NCBI RefSeq assembly: GCF_023502425.1
Contig: NZ_JAMFMA010000001.1
Span: forward strand, 124,001-188,000
Direction of reading: 5' to 3'
Source: Flagellimonas spongiicola
GTDB taxonomy: Bacteria > Bacteroidota > Bacteroidia > Flavobacteriales > Flavobacteriaceae
Length of the DNA: 64,000 nucleotides
In this document: in pieces, positions 53,520 to 60,592 of the stretch
How the letters are laid out: each line of letters begins with the position of its first letter
Position numbering within the stretch: the stretch's first letter is position 1
Position numbers and translations under genes: made by a program
Notes under the pieces: generated by a model
Databases searched by the model: none
What the model was told of the DNA's origin: nothing
What the model saw: the letters and a program-made list of their open reading frames with translations, nothing else

Positions 53520-54185
53520 TTATTCAATTTTAACTATTCTTTCAATCAAATCATAATTTTCCACAGAATGAGGCTGCCCCATATCCTCTCGGATTTTCCT
53601 TAAATGAAGATTTGATTTTTCGTTTGTTGCTTTATCTTCTTCCGATAACAGAATCTCTTCAAAAGGTCGATCACTGCCCAATACTAAGGATACTGCATAA
53701 ATCCCTGGTTCTTCCACTTTAAATGGGACATGAAATATAGTTGGTGTATTTGGCAGCAAACATATAGAGGATAACCACTGAATATCATAATTTTCTTCTG
53801 GTGCGGCAGAATATATTCCTGATTTTGCAACTTCTTTATAGTCGTACCTTCCCTTTCGATTTGATGTCAACCTGTTCAAAAGGACAGGGTGTCCATCGGT
53901 ATAAACTACACGCATAGTCGACCTGGGGTTTTCTAATTCTATTTCGACAATAAGGTCATAGTCATTGGTATTTTTAAAATACTCAGTTTTTATGTCAACT
54001 TTTATGCCTTGGGTCTTTTGGAGTTCCTTCTTGATTTTGTCAATTTCATGTTGAGCCTTTTCCTTTTCCCTGGTATATTTAAATTTTAAAATACCCCAAG
54101 CACTTCCAATTATTGCAACTACACTGATTAAGATTGCTTGAATACCTTGTGCTAAATTTTTGAAGTCTTCAGGGCTAAGTTCCAT
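53520..54185 (-). CDS. membrane-anchored coiled-coil/beta protein
   Basis: The 221-residue protein has an N-terminal membrane helix (LAQGIQAILISVVAIIGSAWGIL, quoted from residue 12), a short coiled coil (YTREKEKAQHEIDKIKKELQ), and a C-terminal beta-rich domain (DLIVEIELENPRSTMRVVYTDG) that would face either side. It lies 88 nt upstream of the three-gene operon in the same direction, so the four genes may form one cluster. A set of 15-bp repeats starts 28 nt upstream of its start codon. Confidence 0.65.
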   Translation of the reverse strand: MELSPEDFKNLAQGIQAILISVVAIIGSAWGILKFKYTREKEKAQHEIDKIKKELQKTQGIKVDIKTEYFKNTNDYDLIVEIELENPRSTMRVVYTDGHPVLLNRLTSNRKGRYDYKEVAKSGIYSAAPEENYDIQWLSSICLLPNTPTIFHVPFKVEEPGIYAVSLVLGSDRPFEEILLSEEDKATNEKSNLHLRKIREDMGQPHSVENYDLIERIVKIE

Positions 54186-54213
54186 TTGTTTTGATTAATG
54201 AATTGAATTGGAA

Positions 54214-54411
54214 AAATGAATAGTACATTTTGGTAAATTTATGTCATCTATTGTATTTGCTGAACTCGGGCTATTTTTTTCAAAATATTTGACTGCCCAA
54301 ATAGAAAATTAAATAGTACACTCTAAAATAGGTACAAAAGCCTGATTATTAAAGGCTTAATTGATGCAAAATCTGTATTATTCATTTTTTGGAAATTGTA
54401 CTATTCATTTT
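54214..54411. repeat. three copies of a 15-bp motif at about 92-bp spacing
   Basis: AAAATGAATAGTACA occurs at 54214-54228, with two mismatches at 54306-54320 (AAATTAAATAGTACA), and perfectly inverted at 54397-54411. Start-to-start distances are 92 and 91 bases. The region is intergenic (316 bases), AT-rich, and lies between divergent genes, a setting for an operator or an iteron-type origin. Confidence 0.6.
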
Positions 54412-54483
54412 ACGGTTTGTAGTTGTATAATCAGACACCTAAATTACCCAAAACTTTAACTTCATTAAATTGTAATATATCCA

Positions 54484-54491
54484 TAAATTTG
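54484..54491 (+). promoter_or_regulatory. TAnnTTTG promoter element for the 94-residue protein gene
   Basis: TAAATTTG is a perfect match to the -7 consensus and ends 10 bases before the ATG at 54502, so the leader would be only a few bases long. Confidence 0.55.
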
Positions 54492-54501
54492 GATTTTTAC
54501 C

Positions 54502-54786
54502 ATGATAAATGAAGAGCAATATCATCAAATCTGCAAAAATGTGCTTAAAAGGCACTACTATAGCTTTCGTGAAGATATTAACGATGGGTTTTTCTACAAC
54601 ACACCTACTCAAGCTGAAAAAAGACTTTTGAAGATGATTAGGGATTTTCGGTCAGAAATGGAACAACGAGTGCCTGTCTCGCATAATGATTCAAATTCTC
54701 AGGTATTGAAAGAGCAAATCTTGGGGGATTACATCAATATTGCAAGAAAATATGGGAACAAAGTCAAGAGAAAGCAAGGGATGTAA
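54502..54786 (+). CDS. small helical protein of the element
   Basis: The 94-residue protein is soluble and helical, with a basic C-terminus (RKYGNKVKRKQGM) that could bind nucleic acid. It has its own promoter and is downstream of the 15-bp repeats. It is convergent with the TIR/deoxyribosyltransferase-like gene and ends 9 bases before that gene's stop codon. No family was recognised. Confidence 0.65.
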   Translation: MINEEQYHQICKNVLKRHYYSFREDINDGFFYNTPTQAEKRLLKMIRDFRSEMEQRVPVSHNDSNSQVLKEQILGDYINIARKYGNKVKRKQGM

Positions 54787-54795
54787 CGATGAATT

Positions 54796-55755
54796 TCAAT
54801 TAATCCAAGCTTCAATCTTTGCCTTCAATTTGCTTCGAAGCTGCTCAAGAGACTCATAGATTACATGTGGGTAATGGTTGGTGTCAAAATGTGTATTCTT
54901 AAAATCTTCTTGGGAACAAGAATAAATGACTGGTCTTTTTAACCCAACAGCAAATCCAGCTTCAAAATATACACCACATTTTTGTTCTGTGAAATCGGCA
55001 ACGACGAATCTCGACTTTTTAATCTCAGCAATTATAGCATCATTAATTGTTATGTCTGCATCAAAATGCTGCTCGTCGATCAAGATAGGATGATATCCAC
55101 ATTCGGTAATTGTTTCTTTTAGGCATTCCCTCGTTTTAAGCTGTTCTTTGGAAAATGACATTGCAATGAAACACCTATCGGAAAGGTTGCCAGATTCATT
55201 GAGTTCAATGACTTTGGATAGACCTTTATAGGTGAACTTGATGTCGGTGATTGAAGGGCCATCCATCGTACTTCTGCTTCCATAACTGACAAAACCCATG
55301 TTCTGTAGTGTCGCAAGATAGAAATGCATTTCTTTAAAATTTTTAAAGAACAATTTGTGTGCCAGCTCTTCTGTAAGGAGTTTGTGATCAACTGGGTTAA
55401 TCGGAGAACCTTGGAATTCTTGAAGTGAGTGCAGATGGTTTAATAGATAATTCAATTTATCTTCTGGAGTTTTGGGAAATGATGAATTCCTTATGATTTT
55501 TTCCAGTTGTTCATTTTCAAAGTAAGGTTTATTTGGGTCTTCGTAATATTCGGGGAAATGTCCATTTAATATCAGCCCCTTAAAAATATGCTGATGATCA
55601 TTTACGAATTTGGAGTTATTATGATCCCAAAGGAATCCAAATTTTATCGTCTTGCCATTTACTTCAATTGTGTATTCTGCAATGTCAGAATTCGATTGGG
55701 TGGGAGTAGTTTCAAGTCCCGTTAAATGGCAATATTTTGGGGCAGGTGAGTGCAT
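54796..55755 (-). CDS. TIR-like / nucleoside 2-deoxyribosyltransferase-like protein, defence-effector candidate
   Basis: The 319-residue protein has an N-terminal part (about 1-95) with a Cys/His start (YCHLTGLETTP), a winged-helix-like middle (about 120-190), and a C-terminal Rossmann-like domain (about 195-319). That domain contains RCFIAMSFSKEQLKTRECL, INDAIIAEIKKSRFVVADFT and CGVYFEAGFAVGLKRPVIYS, then HFDTNHYPHVIYE. The Glu in FEAGFAVG is the equivalent of the catalytic Glu in deoxyribosyltransferases and some TIR NADases. Proteins of this group occur in anti-phage systems as nucleotide-degrading effectors. No sensor gene is obvious next to it. Confidence 0.8.
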   Translation of the reverse strand: MHSPAPKYCHLTGLETTPTQSNSDIAEYTIEVNGKTIKFGFLWDHNNSKFVNDHQHIFKGLILNGHFPEYYEDPNKPYFENEQLEKIIRNSSFPKTPEDKLNYLLNHLHSLQEFQGSPINPVDHKLLTEELAHKLFFKNFKEMHFYLATLQNMGFVSYGSRSTMDGPSITDIKFTYKGLSKVIELNESGNLSDRCFIAMSFSKEQLKTRECLKETITECGYHPILIDEQHFDADITINDAIIAEIKKSRFVVADFTEQKCGVYFEAGFAVGLKRPVIYSCSQEDFKNTHFDTNHYPHVIYESLEQLRSKLKAKIEAWIN

Positions 55756-55872
55756 GTGTTAATCTTAATGTTCTACCAAATATAGATACAATTCCACTTT
55801 CGATTCAAGGAAACAATCTAATGCAATAATTAGAACATGACTCTAAAGATGTGCGAAACAGAAAATGCGTAA

Positions 55873-56175
55873 TTAGGAAGATTCTAAAAGGTTGAGCAAT
55901 CTTTGTAAGTCATTTTGGGAGTTTATGGTATAAACTTTATCCTTATGCTGCACAAAACCGTTCAGCATTTCTCCACCTTTACTAGGTTTAAACAACTCAC
56001 GTATATCAACATCAAGCTCACTAGCTATTCTGTCTAATAAATCAATACTTGGTTTTGCAGTGCTATTTGCAATTCGGGTAATAGTGTTATTTGACACTCC
56101 AAGTTTATCGGCTAGGGCCGTGGCTGTTGTGCCTTTCTCTTTCAGCACTTCTTTTACTCTAAACATATACTTCAA
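55873..56175 (-). CDS. XRE-family helix-turn-helix repressor of the element
   Basis: The 100-residue protein has a classic Cro/CI helix-turn-helix: VKEVLKEKGTTATALADKLGVSNNTITRIAN, followed by the family extension PSIDLLDRIASELDVDIREL. It is divergent from the small gene at 56278, and the region between holds an AT-rich inverted repeat and a promoter, the usual lysogeny switch. It probably keeps the element silent. Confidence 0.9.
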   Translation of the reverse strand: MKYMFRVKEVLKEKGTTATALADKLGVSNNTITRIANSTAKPSIDLLDRIASELDVDIRELFKPSKGGEMLNGFVQHKDKVYTINSQNDLQRLLNLLESS

Positions 56176-56192
56176 AAGTATAATGAATATAT

Positions 56193-56251
56193 AAAATATA
56201 CAAATTAAGTATAAATGTATTTGGATAAGTTATACATGTGGTGTATATTTG
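56193..56251 (+). promoter_or_regulatory. divergent switch region: promoter TATATTTG and inverted repeat
   Basis: TATATTTG at 56244-56251 fits the TAnnTTTG consensus and drives the rightward genes. Its first bases are also the right arm of an inverted repeat, AAATATAC (56194-56201) with GTATATTT (56243-56250), suitable as an operator for the repressor at 55873. A start at 56215 for the rightward gene would lie upstream of this promoter, so the later ATG is used. Confidence 0.5.
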
Positions 56252-56277
56252 ACCATATTAATCAACTTTATAGGTAT

Positions 56278-56439
56278 ATGTTACGATTGAAAATCAACAA
56301 CAATGAACAATTAGGAGGGGCGTTCGATGCTCTTTGGAGCAATATATCGGAGTTCCGGAACACTCCAAATCAAAAAAATAAAATCAAACTAAATAAAAGT
56401 GCAGAGCAACTTAGAACGTTGGTCTCAAAACTGAATTAA
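56278..56439 (+). CDS. small helical protein, first gene after the repressor switch
   Basis: The 53-residue product (MLRLKINNNEQLGGAFDALW...) starts at the ATG at 56278 rather than at 56215, because the promoter lies at 56244-56251. It is basic with a helical C-terminal part (KNKIKLNKSAEQLRTLVSKL). Its position opposite a repressor suggests an early regulator such as an antirepressor or an excision factor, but nothing in the sequence names it. Confidence 0.5.
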   Translation: MLRLKINNNEQLGGAFDALWSNISEFRNTPNQKNKIKLNKSAEQLRTLVSKLN

Positions 56440-56456
56440 TTTTAAAACCAAATGAT

Positions 56457-57029
56457 ATGACAATTTTAGCAGACAATGATTTGAAAAGTAAGGTAATGGA
56501 AGGCGAGAAAATGCACTTTCATAGATATTTCATGGTGGAGCGACCAGAGTATCTCGGTGAAGCTGATGACCGTCGACTGATGGATGCTGTTGAGGTAACT
56601 TGTTTAATACAACAGATTTATAAGGTCAATGAAATTTTAAAAAGTCTAGGCGAGCGACAAATAGTGGATGTTGAGATATTCCATAAAGTTGTCGATAGAA
56701 TGTTGAATCCTGCCTATAGGATGTCTGAGATTCATATTGAAAGATTCTACCAAGAGATGAAAAAATTAGAACAGCTAAGTTTTCTCCTAAATGATCTCTG
56801 CGAGGTAAATTTCAATCTTACCAGTAGAATTGACTATACTATCCTAGGTTTGTCATATGAGGAAATAAAATCAATGGATAAACCTCCTTATGACCAAGAC
56901 TTCAATGATTTTTATTTCCAGGTTTACATTGCATTCATGAATGGGAAAATGGATTTTTCGAAATTCTTTACTTCAGTCAAAAACTTTTTGGAGTCAGTAA
57001 ATGAGATAACATTGGAGTATCCGTCTTAA
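56457..57029 (+). CDS. unknown soluble protein next to attR
   Basis: The 190-residue protein starts 17 nt after the preceding small gene and ends 12 nt before the attR arm site. It is helical, with motifs FHRYFMVERPEYLGEADDRR and IERFYQEMKKLEQLSFLLNDL. There is no signal peptide. It likely shares the early transcript with the small gene at 56278. No family was recognised. Confidence 0.65.
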   Translation: MTILADNDLKSKVMEGEKMHFHRYFMVERPEYLGEADDRRLMDAVEVTCLIQQIYKVNEILKSLGERQIVDVEIFHKVVDRMLNPAYRMSEIHIERFYQEMKKLEQLSFLLNDLCEVNFNLTSRIDYTILGLSYEEIKSMDKPPYDQDFNDFYFQVYIAFMNGKMDFSKFFTSVKNFLESVNEITLEYPS

Positions 57030-57040
57030 AACTTCCAAAA

Positions 57041-57062
57041 CTGTCTACCAAATTGTCAACCG
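57041..57062. repeat. attR-side integrase arm-type site
   Basis: CTGTCTACCAAATTGTCAAC plus CG matches 41529-41550 at 20 of 22 positions. It lies 44 nt inside the attR core, against 131 nt from the attL core, the asymmetry expected for arm sites. Confidence 0.6.
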
Positions 57063-57072
57063 TGATTAAAAA

Positions 57073-57099
57073 CCCCCATTATGTCTATAATAATGAGGG
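57073..57099 (-). terminator. element-supplied ssrA terminator
   Basis: CCCCCATTAT and ATAATGAGGG pair over 10 bp with one wobble and a 7-base loop. On the minus strand it follows the CCA end of tmRNA by a few bases and is followed by a T-run. It replaces the native terminator left beyond attL. Confidence 0.8.
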
Positions 57100-57103
57100 T
57101 ATA

Positions 57104-57503
57104 TGGTGGAGCCGGAGGGATTCGAACCCTCGTCCAAACAAGCAATCGCATTGCTTTCTACATGCTTAGTCTTTGTTCAGTTTTCGTGATACAGCTGACC
57201 AAAAACCGCCTACTGTATCCTTAGCTTTTTAGATTTTACACTTCTGTCAAAGCTACAAAAGCGCTATGTTGACTTTTATGGTGCCCCAAAAAAGGTCGCC
57301 GTCAACAAGGGCTACCAAGGGACATTTAGCTTTCGCGCCTGGCGCGACTAGGCTAGGACTTACTGTAATTCAGTCAATTAAGCAGCTAAAGCGTAGTTAT
57401 TATCGCCATTTAAAAAGGTTGAAATAGATATTAACGAGCATTAATTTCATAGCTCGGCATGCTTACAATCCAACTGGTCTCGCTGTCAATACCGGTCGGC
57501 CCC
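57104..57503 (-). ncRNA. ssrA: transfer-messenger RNA (tmRNA)
   Basis: The 5' end (GGGGCCG, 57497-57503) pairs with the 3' end (CGGCTCC) as a 7-bp acceptor stem; the 3' end is followed by ACCA, and GGGATTCGAACCC (57118-57130) forms the T-arm. The tag frame at 57378-57407 encodes GDNNYALAA followed by a stop, a Bacteroidota-type degradation tag. The molecule rescues stalled ribosomes. The last 14 bases are the attR core, so the present 3' end, with an encoded CCA, comes from the inserted element. Confidence 0.95.
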
Positions 57504-57510
57504 AATTTAT

Positions 57511-57518
57511 CAAAGAAC
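57511..57518 (-). promoter_or_regulatory. candidate ssrA promoter element
   Basis: On the minus strand this reads GTTCTTTG, close to TAnnTTTG, and lies exactly 7 bases upstream of the tmRNA 5' end at 57503, the spacing expected for a -7 element. Confidence 0.45.
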
Positions 57519-57753
57519 TGTTTTGGGCGTTTCCCTTTTTCGCTGGTCTACTTCGCTTGTTAATCAAACTTCGTAACCCAAGCATCAAAGGGTCGGGCTA
57601 TTGGCTGTACGCGCTTCGCGGGTACTTGCCGCTATCCCTAACGCAAAATCAATCTATTTATGTACGTTTGCCAAGCTTAAAACTTGGTACGGCCTGCAAA
57701 TGTACCCCAAAAAGCATTCCAAAAAAAGTTTTGAAATCCTACAACTAAAAAGT

Positions 57754-57761
57754 TATGTTTG
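57754..57761 (+). promoter_or_regulatory. TAnnTTTG promoter element for the dehydrogenase gene
   Basis: TATGTTTG is a perfect -7 consensus, 32 nt before the ATG at 57794. A second perfect match, TACGTTTG, lies at 57663-57670. The 290 bases between ssrA and this gene hold no credible gene; the short frames there run through the tmRNA promoter region. Confidence 0.5.
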
Positions 57762-57793
57762 TAACAATAACAATTCAAAAAGTTATATAATTA

Positions 57794-58999
57794 ATGAAAT
57801 TCGGCATCATTCAAGAACGAAAATCCCCACCGGACCGCCGTGTGGTCCTATCCCCAAAAGAATGTCAAAATGTCCTGTCTAGCTTTCCGGAGGCACAGAT
57901 AGAAGTGGAAACTTCCCCAATACGCGTGTTCCAAGACCAAGAATATTCAGATTTGGGCATTTCTGTAGTGGAGCATGTGGAAGCTTGTGATGTGTTGTTG
58001 GGGGTAAAGGAAGTTCCCATTGATGTATTGATACCGAATAAGAAATACTTTTTCTTTTCCCATACCATTAAAAAACAGCCCTATAACCGGGACCTTTTGC
58101 GTGCCATCTTGGAAAAAAATATTGAATTGTACGATCATGAGGTTATTACCAGCTCTAAAGGGCCGCGCTTGGTCGCCTTTGGCCGTTACGCTGGAATTGT
58201 AGGCGCTTACAACGGTTTTAGGGCCTACGGACTAAAGTTTGGTATGTACGATTTGCCCATGGCAGAGACTTTAAAAGATCAGCAAGCCTTGATAGATGAA
58301 CTGCGCAAAATCAAATTACCGAATATCAAGATATTGTTGACGGGTAGGGGCCGGGTTGGCAACGGCTCGCGTGAAATGTTGGATGCCATGGGTCTAAAAA
58401 GGGTCAATGTTTCCGAATACCTGAAAGAATCCTTCGATGAACCTGTTTATTGCCAAATTGATGCATCGGAATACAACAAACGCAAAGACGGTGTAAGAGG
58501 GAACAAGGCAGATTTTTTTGCCAACCCAGAAGAATACAAATCCAATTTCTTCCGGTTTACTGAAGTAACCGATTTTTATATAGCGGGGCATTTTTATGGA
58601 GATGGTGCTCCTTATTTGTACACCAGGGAGGACGCCAAGCATCCTGACTTTAAAATCAAGGTGGTGGCCGACGTAAGCTGTGATATAGATGGACCAGTGG
58701 CTTCCACAATAAAACCAAGTACCATCGCCGACCCAATTTACGGGTATCACCCAGAAACGGAATCAGAGGTGGATTTTAAGGACCCAGAGGCCATAGCGGT
58801 AATGGCCGTTGATAATCTGCCATGCGAATTGCCACGCGATGCCAGTAACGGATTTGGGGAAGCATTTTCCAAATACGTGATTCCGGCATTCTTTAATAAC
58901 GATGAAGATGGAATTCTGGAACGGGCACGGATGACACAAAATGGAAAGCTCACTGAACGGTACGCTTACCTTCAAAATTATGTTGATGGTCTAGAATAA
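57794..58999 (+). CDS. saccharopine dehydrogenase / alanine dehydrogenase-like NAD(P)-binding protein
   Basis: The 401-residue protein begins with the alanine dehydrogenase/transhydrogenase-type N-domain (FGIIQERKSPPDRRVVLSP), then FFFSHTIKKQPYNRDLLRAIL and a lid DHEVITSSKGPRLVAFGRYAG. A Rossmann motif follows in IKILLTGRGRVGNGSREML. The C-terminal part has VVADVSCDIDGPVASTIKPSTI, typical of the LYS1-like saccharopine dehydrogenases. The reaction is probably an amino-acid dehydrogenation with NAD(P), but the substrate is not certain. It is the first core gene after ssrA. Confidence 0.85.
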   Translation: MKFGIIQERKSPPDRRVVLSPKECQNVLSSFPEAQIEVETSPIRVFQDQEYSDLGISVVEHVEACDVLLGVKEVPIDVLIPNKKYFFFSHTIKKQPYNRDLLRAILEKNIELYDHEVITSSKGPRLVAFGRYAGIVGAYNGFRAYGLKFGMYDLPMAETLKDQQALIDELRKIKLPNIKILLTGRGRVGNGSREMLDAMGLKRVNVSEYLKESFDEPVYCQIDASEYNKRKDGVRGNKADFFANPEEYKSNFFRFTEVTDFYIAGHFYGDGAPYLYTREDAKHPDFKIKVVADVSCDIDGPVASTIKPSTIADPIYGYHPETESEVDFKDPEAIAVMAVDNLPCELPRDASNGFGEAFSKYVIPAFFNNDEDGILERARMTQNGKLTERYAYLQNYVDGLE

Positions 59000-59082
59000 A
59001 CTAGCCTTGGTCGAGTCCTGGAATTCCTACCTTTCCTACTTGCTTCTTTTTTGTATATTGATCTTTCCTAAGTTTTAAACTT

Positions 59083-59358
59083 GTGAAATTCAATTGGGTA
59101 GTTGCTGGAACCCCTGATCCAGAAATAAAACGTGCTTGCATCGATTTAGAATATCGGTTGAGGCCTAAAATCACCAAGTTTTTGTTATCAAAATTAGATA
59201 GCGAAAGTTGTGGGGATTTTTCCTGTTTTCACTTTGATGTTGATTTCCAAAAACAATGGGTCTGGATATCCACCAAAACTCCTGAACAATATATTGAACT
59301 ACTAAAAGCGGATTTTGATCGTGAGATCAATGGTTCCCCCTTGTTTTCTGTAGCTTAG
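59083..59358 (+). CDS. small protein of unknown function (91 residues)
   Basis: Translation uses GTG 59083. The product has no signal peptide; it is mixed alpha/beta with the segment CGDFSCFHFDVDFQKQWVWIS. Its end overlaps the stop of the convergent phosphodiesterase gene by 4 nt. No family was recognised, and no promoter was found. Confidence 0.6.
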   Translation: MKFNWVVAGTPDPEIKRACIDLEYRLRPKITKFLLSKLDSESCGDFSCFHFDVDFQKQWVWISTKTPEQYIELLKADFDREINGSPLFSVA

Positions 59359-60473
59359 TTACTCTTCACATTAACTTGCCATTCAATCACAGGATGTACT
59401 TTTGGTGCCACATATGCTCGTAGCGCTTTCAATTTTAGGGTTAATACCTCTTTTTGTTCCAAGGTTTTGATTTGCAGGGTGGTACTACTTTTGGCCTTTA
59501 GCGTGAAAACCGGTGCATTGGAATAAAAGGTATACGGCATTTCGTTCTCAAATAGCAAATCGCAACTGGTATTGTTTTTCAATTTTACCTGGAGTACGCT
59601 CGTATTGTTGATGTAAGTAGCACTTTCAATTTGAACAGAAGCTTTCAATAACGGATTTAAGTTTTCCGCTTTACCAACCATCAAATCATCAAAAACAGCC
59701 ACGGTTCTGCCAGCAAACAACGCCTCTTTAATTGATGCCTTGGAACGTTCCTTGGCCAGAACAAGAGTTATGGGTCTACTGTGTCCTTCTTCCTTAAAAT
59801 GCCAGTCAATCAAACCATGTATGTCACTGGTTCCCATTATGGTGAGATTTTGCTCCAATGCCAATGCCAATGCCTCTTCTGCATAATCCCCATCATTGAT
59901 TACCTCAATGCCATGTAATTCCCCATTCTTTATCCGTTCTTTTTGAAAATCACTGAGTTTTGGATTGCCATTTGGATTTTGTGGGTACCAGGCAGGGTGG
60001 TTCCAAAATACAAATGCACCCTGTTCTTTTGCTGCTGCAAAAGCGTCCTCCGCCTTATCATGAATTAGTTTGTTGGCATCGGTAATGAATATGGCGTTGC
60101 TGTGGCCTACGGGAGCATCTCTGGTTATTTCAGAACCGGCTATGACCATTAATTCATGATTTTTAGCCTCTGCCAAGGCAATTTCATAGGCTCTGTTTCT
60201 ATCTGGGTGCGGAATATCTTTGATGTGGGGCTGGTATTCCAAATGTTCGGTCATAGAGACTGCATCCAAATCATCACGTAACGCTTCCATGATTCGGATA
60301 TTTGGCCACACGCTTCCATCGGAAAATACCGTATGCTGGTGAAAATCCGTAGTCAAGGTTTTATAGCCTGGTACATCTGGAAAACTAAGTGCTCCATTAC
60401 TTTGATGTGAATGATCTTGGGAAAACAGTAAACTGCTGCTTAAAAAAACAAAGAAGAAAATACAAGGTTTCAT
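59355..60473 (-). CDS. Sb-PDE family PHP-domain phosphodiesterase (exported)
   Basis: The start at 60473 (MKPCIFFFVFLSSSLLFSQ) gives a signal peptide; a longer frame starts at 60527. The PHP metal-binding motifs are DFHQHTVFSDG (about 40), MTEHLEYQ, GSEITRDAPVGHSNAIFI, FWNHPAW and GTSDIHG. A C-terminal beta domain follows. Family members hydrolyse phosphotriester or organophosphate substrates in the periplasm. Here the substrate is unknown. It is convergent with the small gene at 59083. Confidence 0.88.
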   Translation of the reverse strand: MKPCIFFFVFLSSSLLFSQDHSHQSNGALSFPDVPGYKTLTTDFHQHTVFSDGSVWPNIRIMEALRDDLDAVSMTEHLEYQPHIKDIPHPDRNRAYEIALAEAKNHELMVIAGSEITRDAPVGHSNAIFITDANKLIHDKAEDAFAAAKEQGAFVFWNHPAWYPQNPNGNPKLSDFQKERIKNGELHGIEVINDGDYAEEALALALEQNLTIMGTSDIHGLIDWHFKEEGHSRPITLVLAKERSKASIKEALFAGRTVAVFDDLMVGKAENLNPLLKASVQIESATYINNTSVLQVKLKNNTSCDLLFENEMPYTFYSNAPVFTLKAKSSTTLQIKTLEQKEVLTLKLKALRAYVAPKVHPVIEWQVNVKSN

Positions 60474-60558
60474 ATGGTTGGTTTTTTCCAAAGTTAAGAA
60501 ACGATTGCATCCATTTTTGATCAGCAATTCGATTTATAACAACCCAAAAACATAAAGA

Positions 60559-60585
60559 GTGTTGTCCCTAGCGAAGGGACAACAC
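60559..60585 (-). terminator. terminator of creD
   Basis: GTGTTGTCCCT and AGGGACAACAC form a perfect 11-bp stem with a 5-base loop, 8 nt after the creD stop, followed on the minus strand by a T-rich run. Confidence 0.85.
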
Positions 60586-60592
60586 AACAATC

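Larger units (their letters stand above)
41385..57119. mobile_element. integrated phage satellite or degraded prophage at ssrA (about 15.7 kb)
   Basis: The element is bounded by the 14-bp core repeats at 41385 and 57106. It carries a tyrosine recombinase next to attL, an excisionase-like gene, winged-helix proteins, a tape measure protein, small and large terminase genes, and an accessory block of unknown genes, a repressor and a TIR/deoxyribosyltransferase-like protein. No portal, capsid, protease, tail tube, baseplate or lysis gene is recognisable. Left-half genes up to TerL read rightward; most accessory genes read leftward. The open frames are intact, which is more like a functional satellite than debris, but deletion of head genes from a prophage is not excluded. 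Confidence 0.85.

Noticed and set aside
57557..57882. Plus-strand frames between ssrA and the dehydrogenase gene
   Set aside because: They overlap the tmRNA promoter side and the start of the dehydrogenase gene in another frame, and have no domain similarity.
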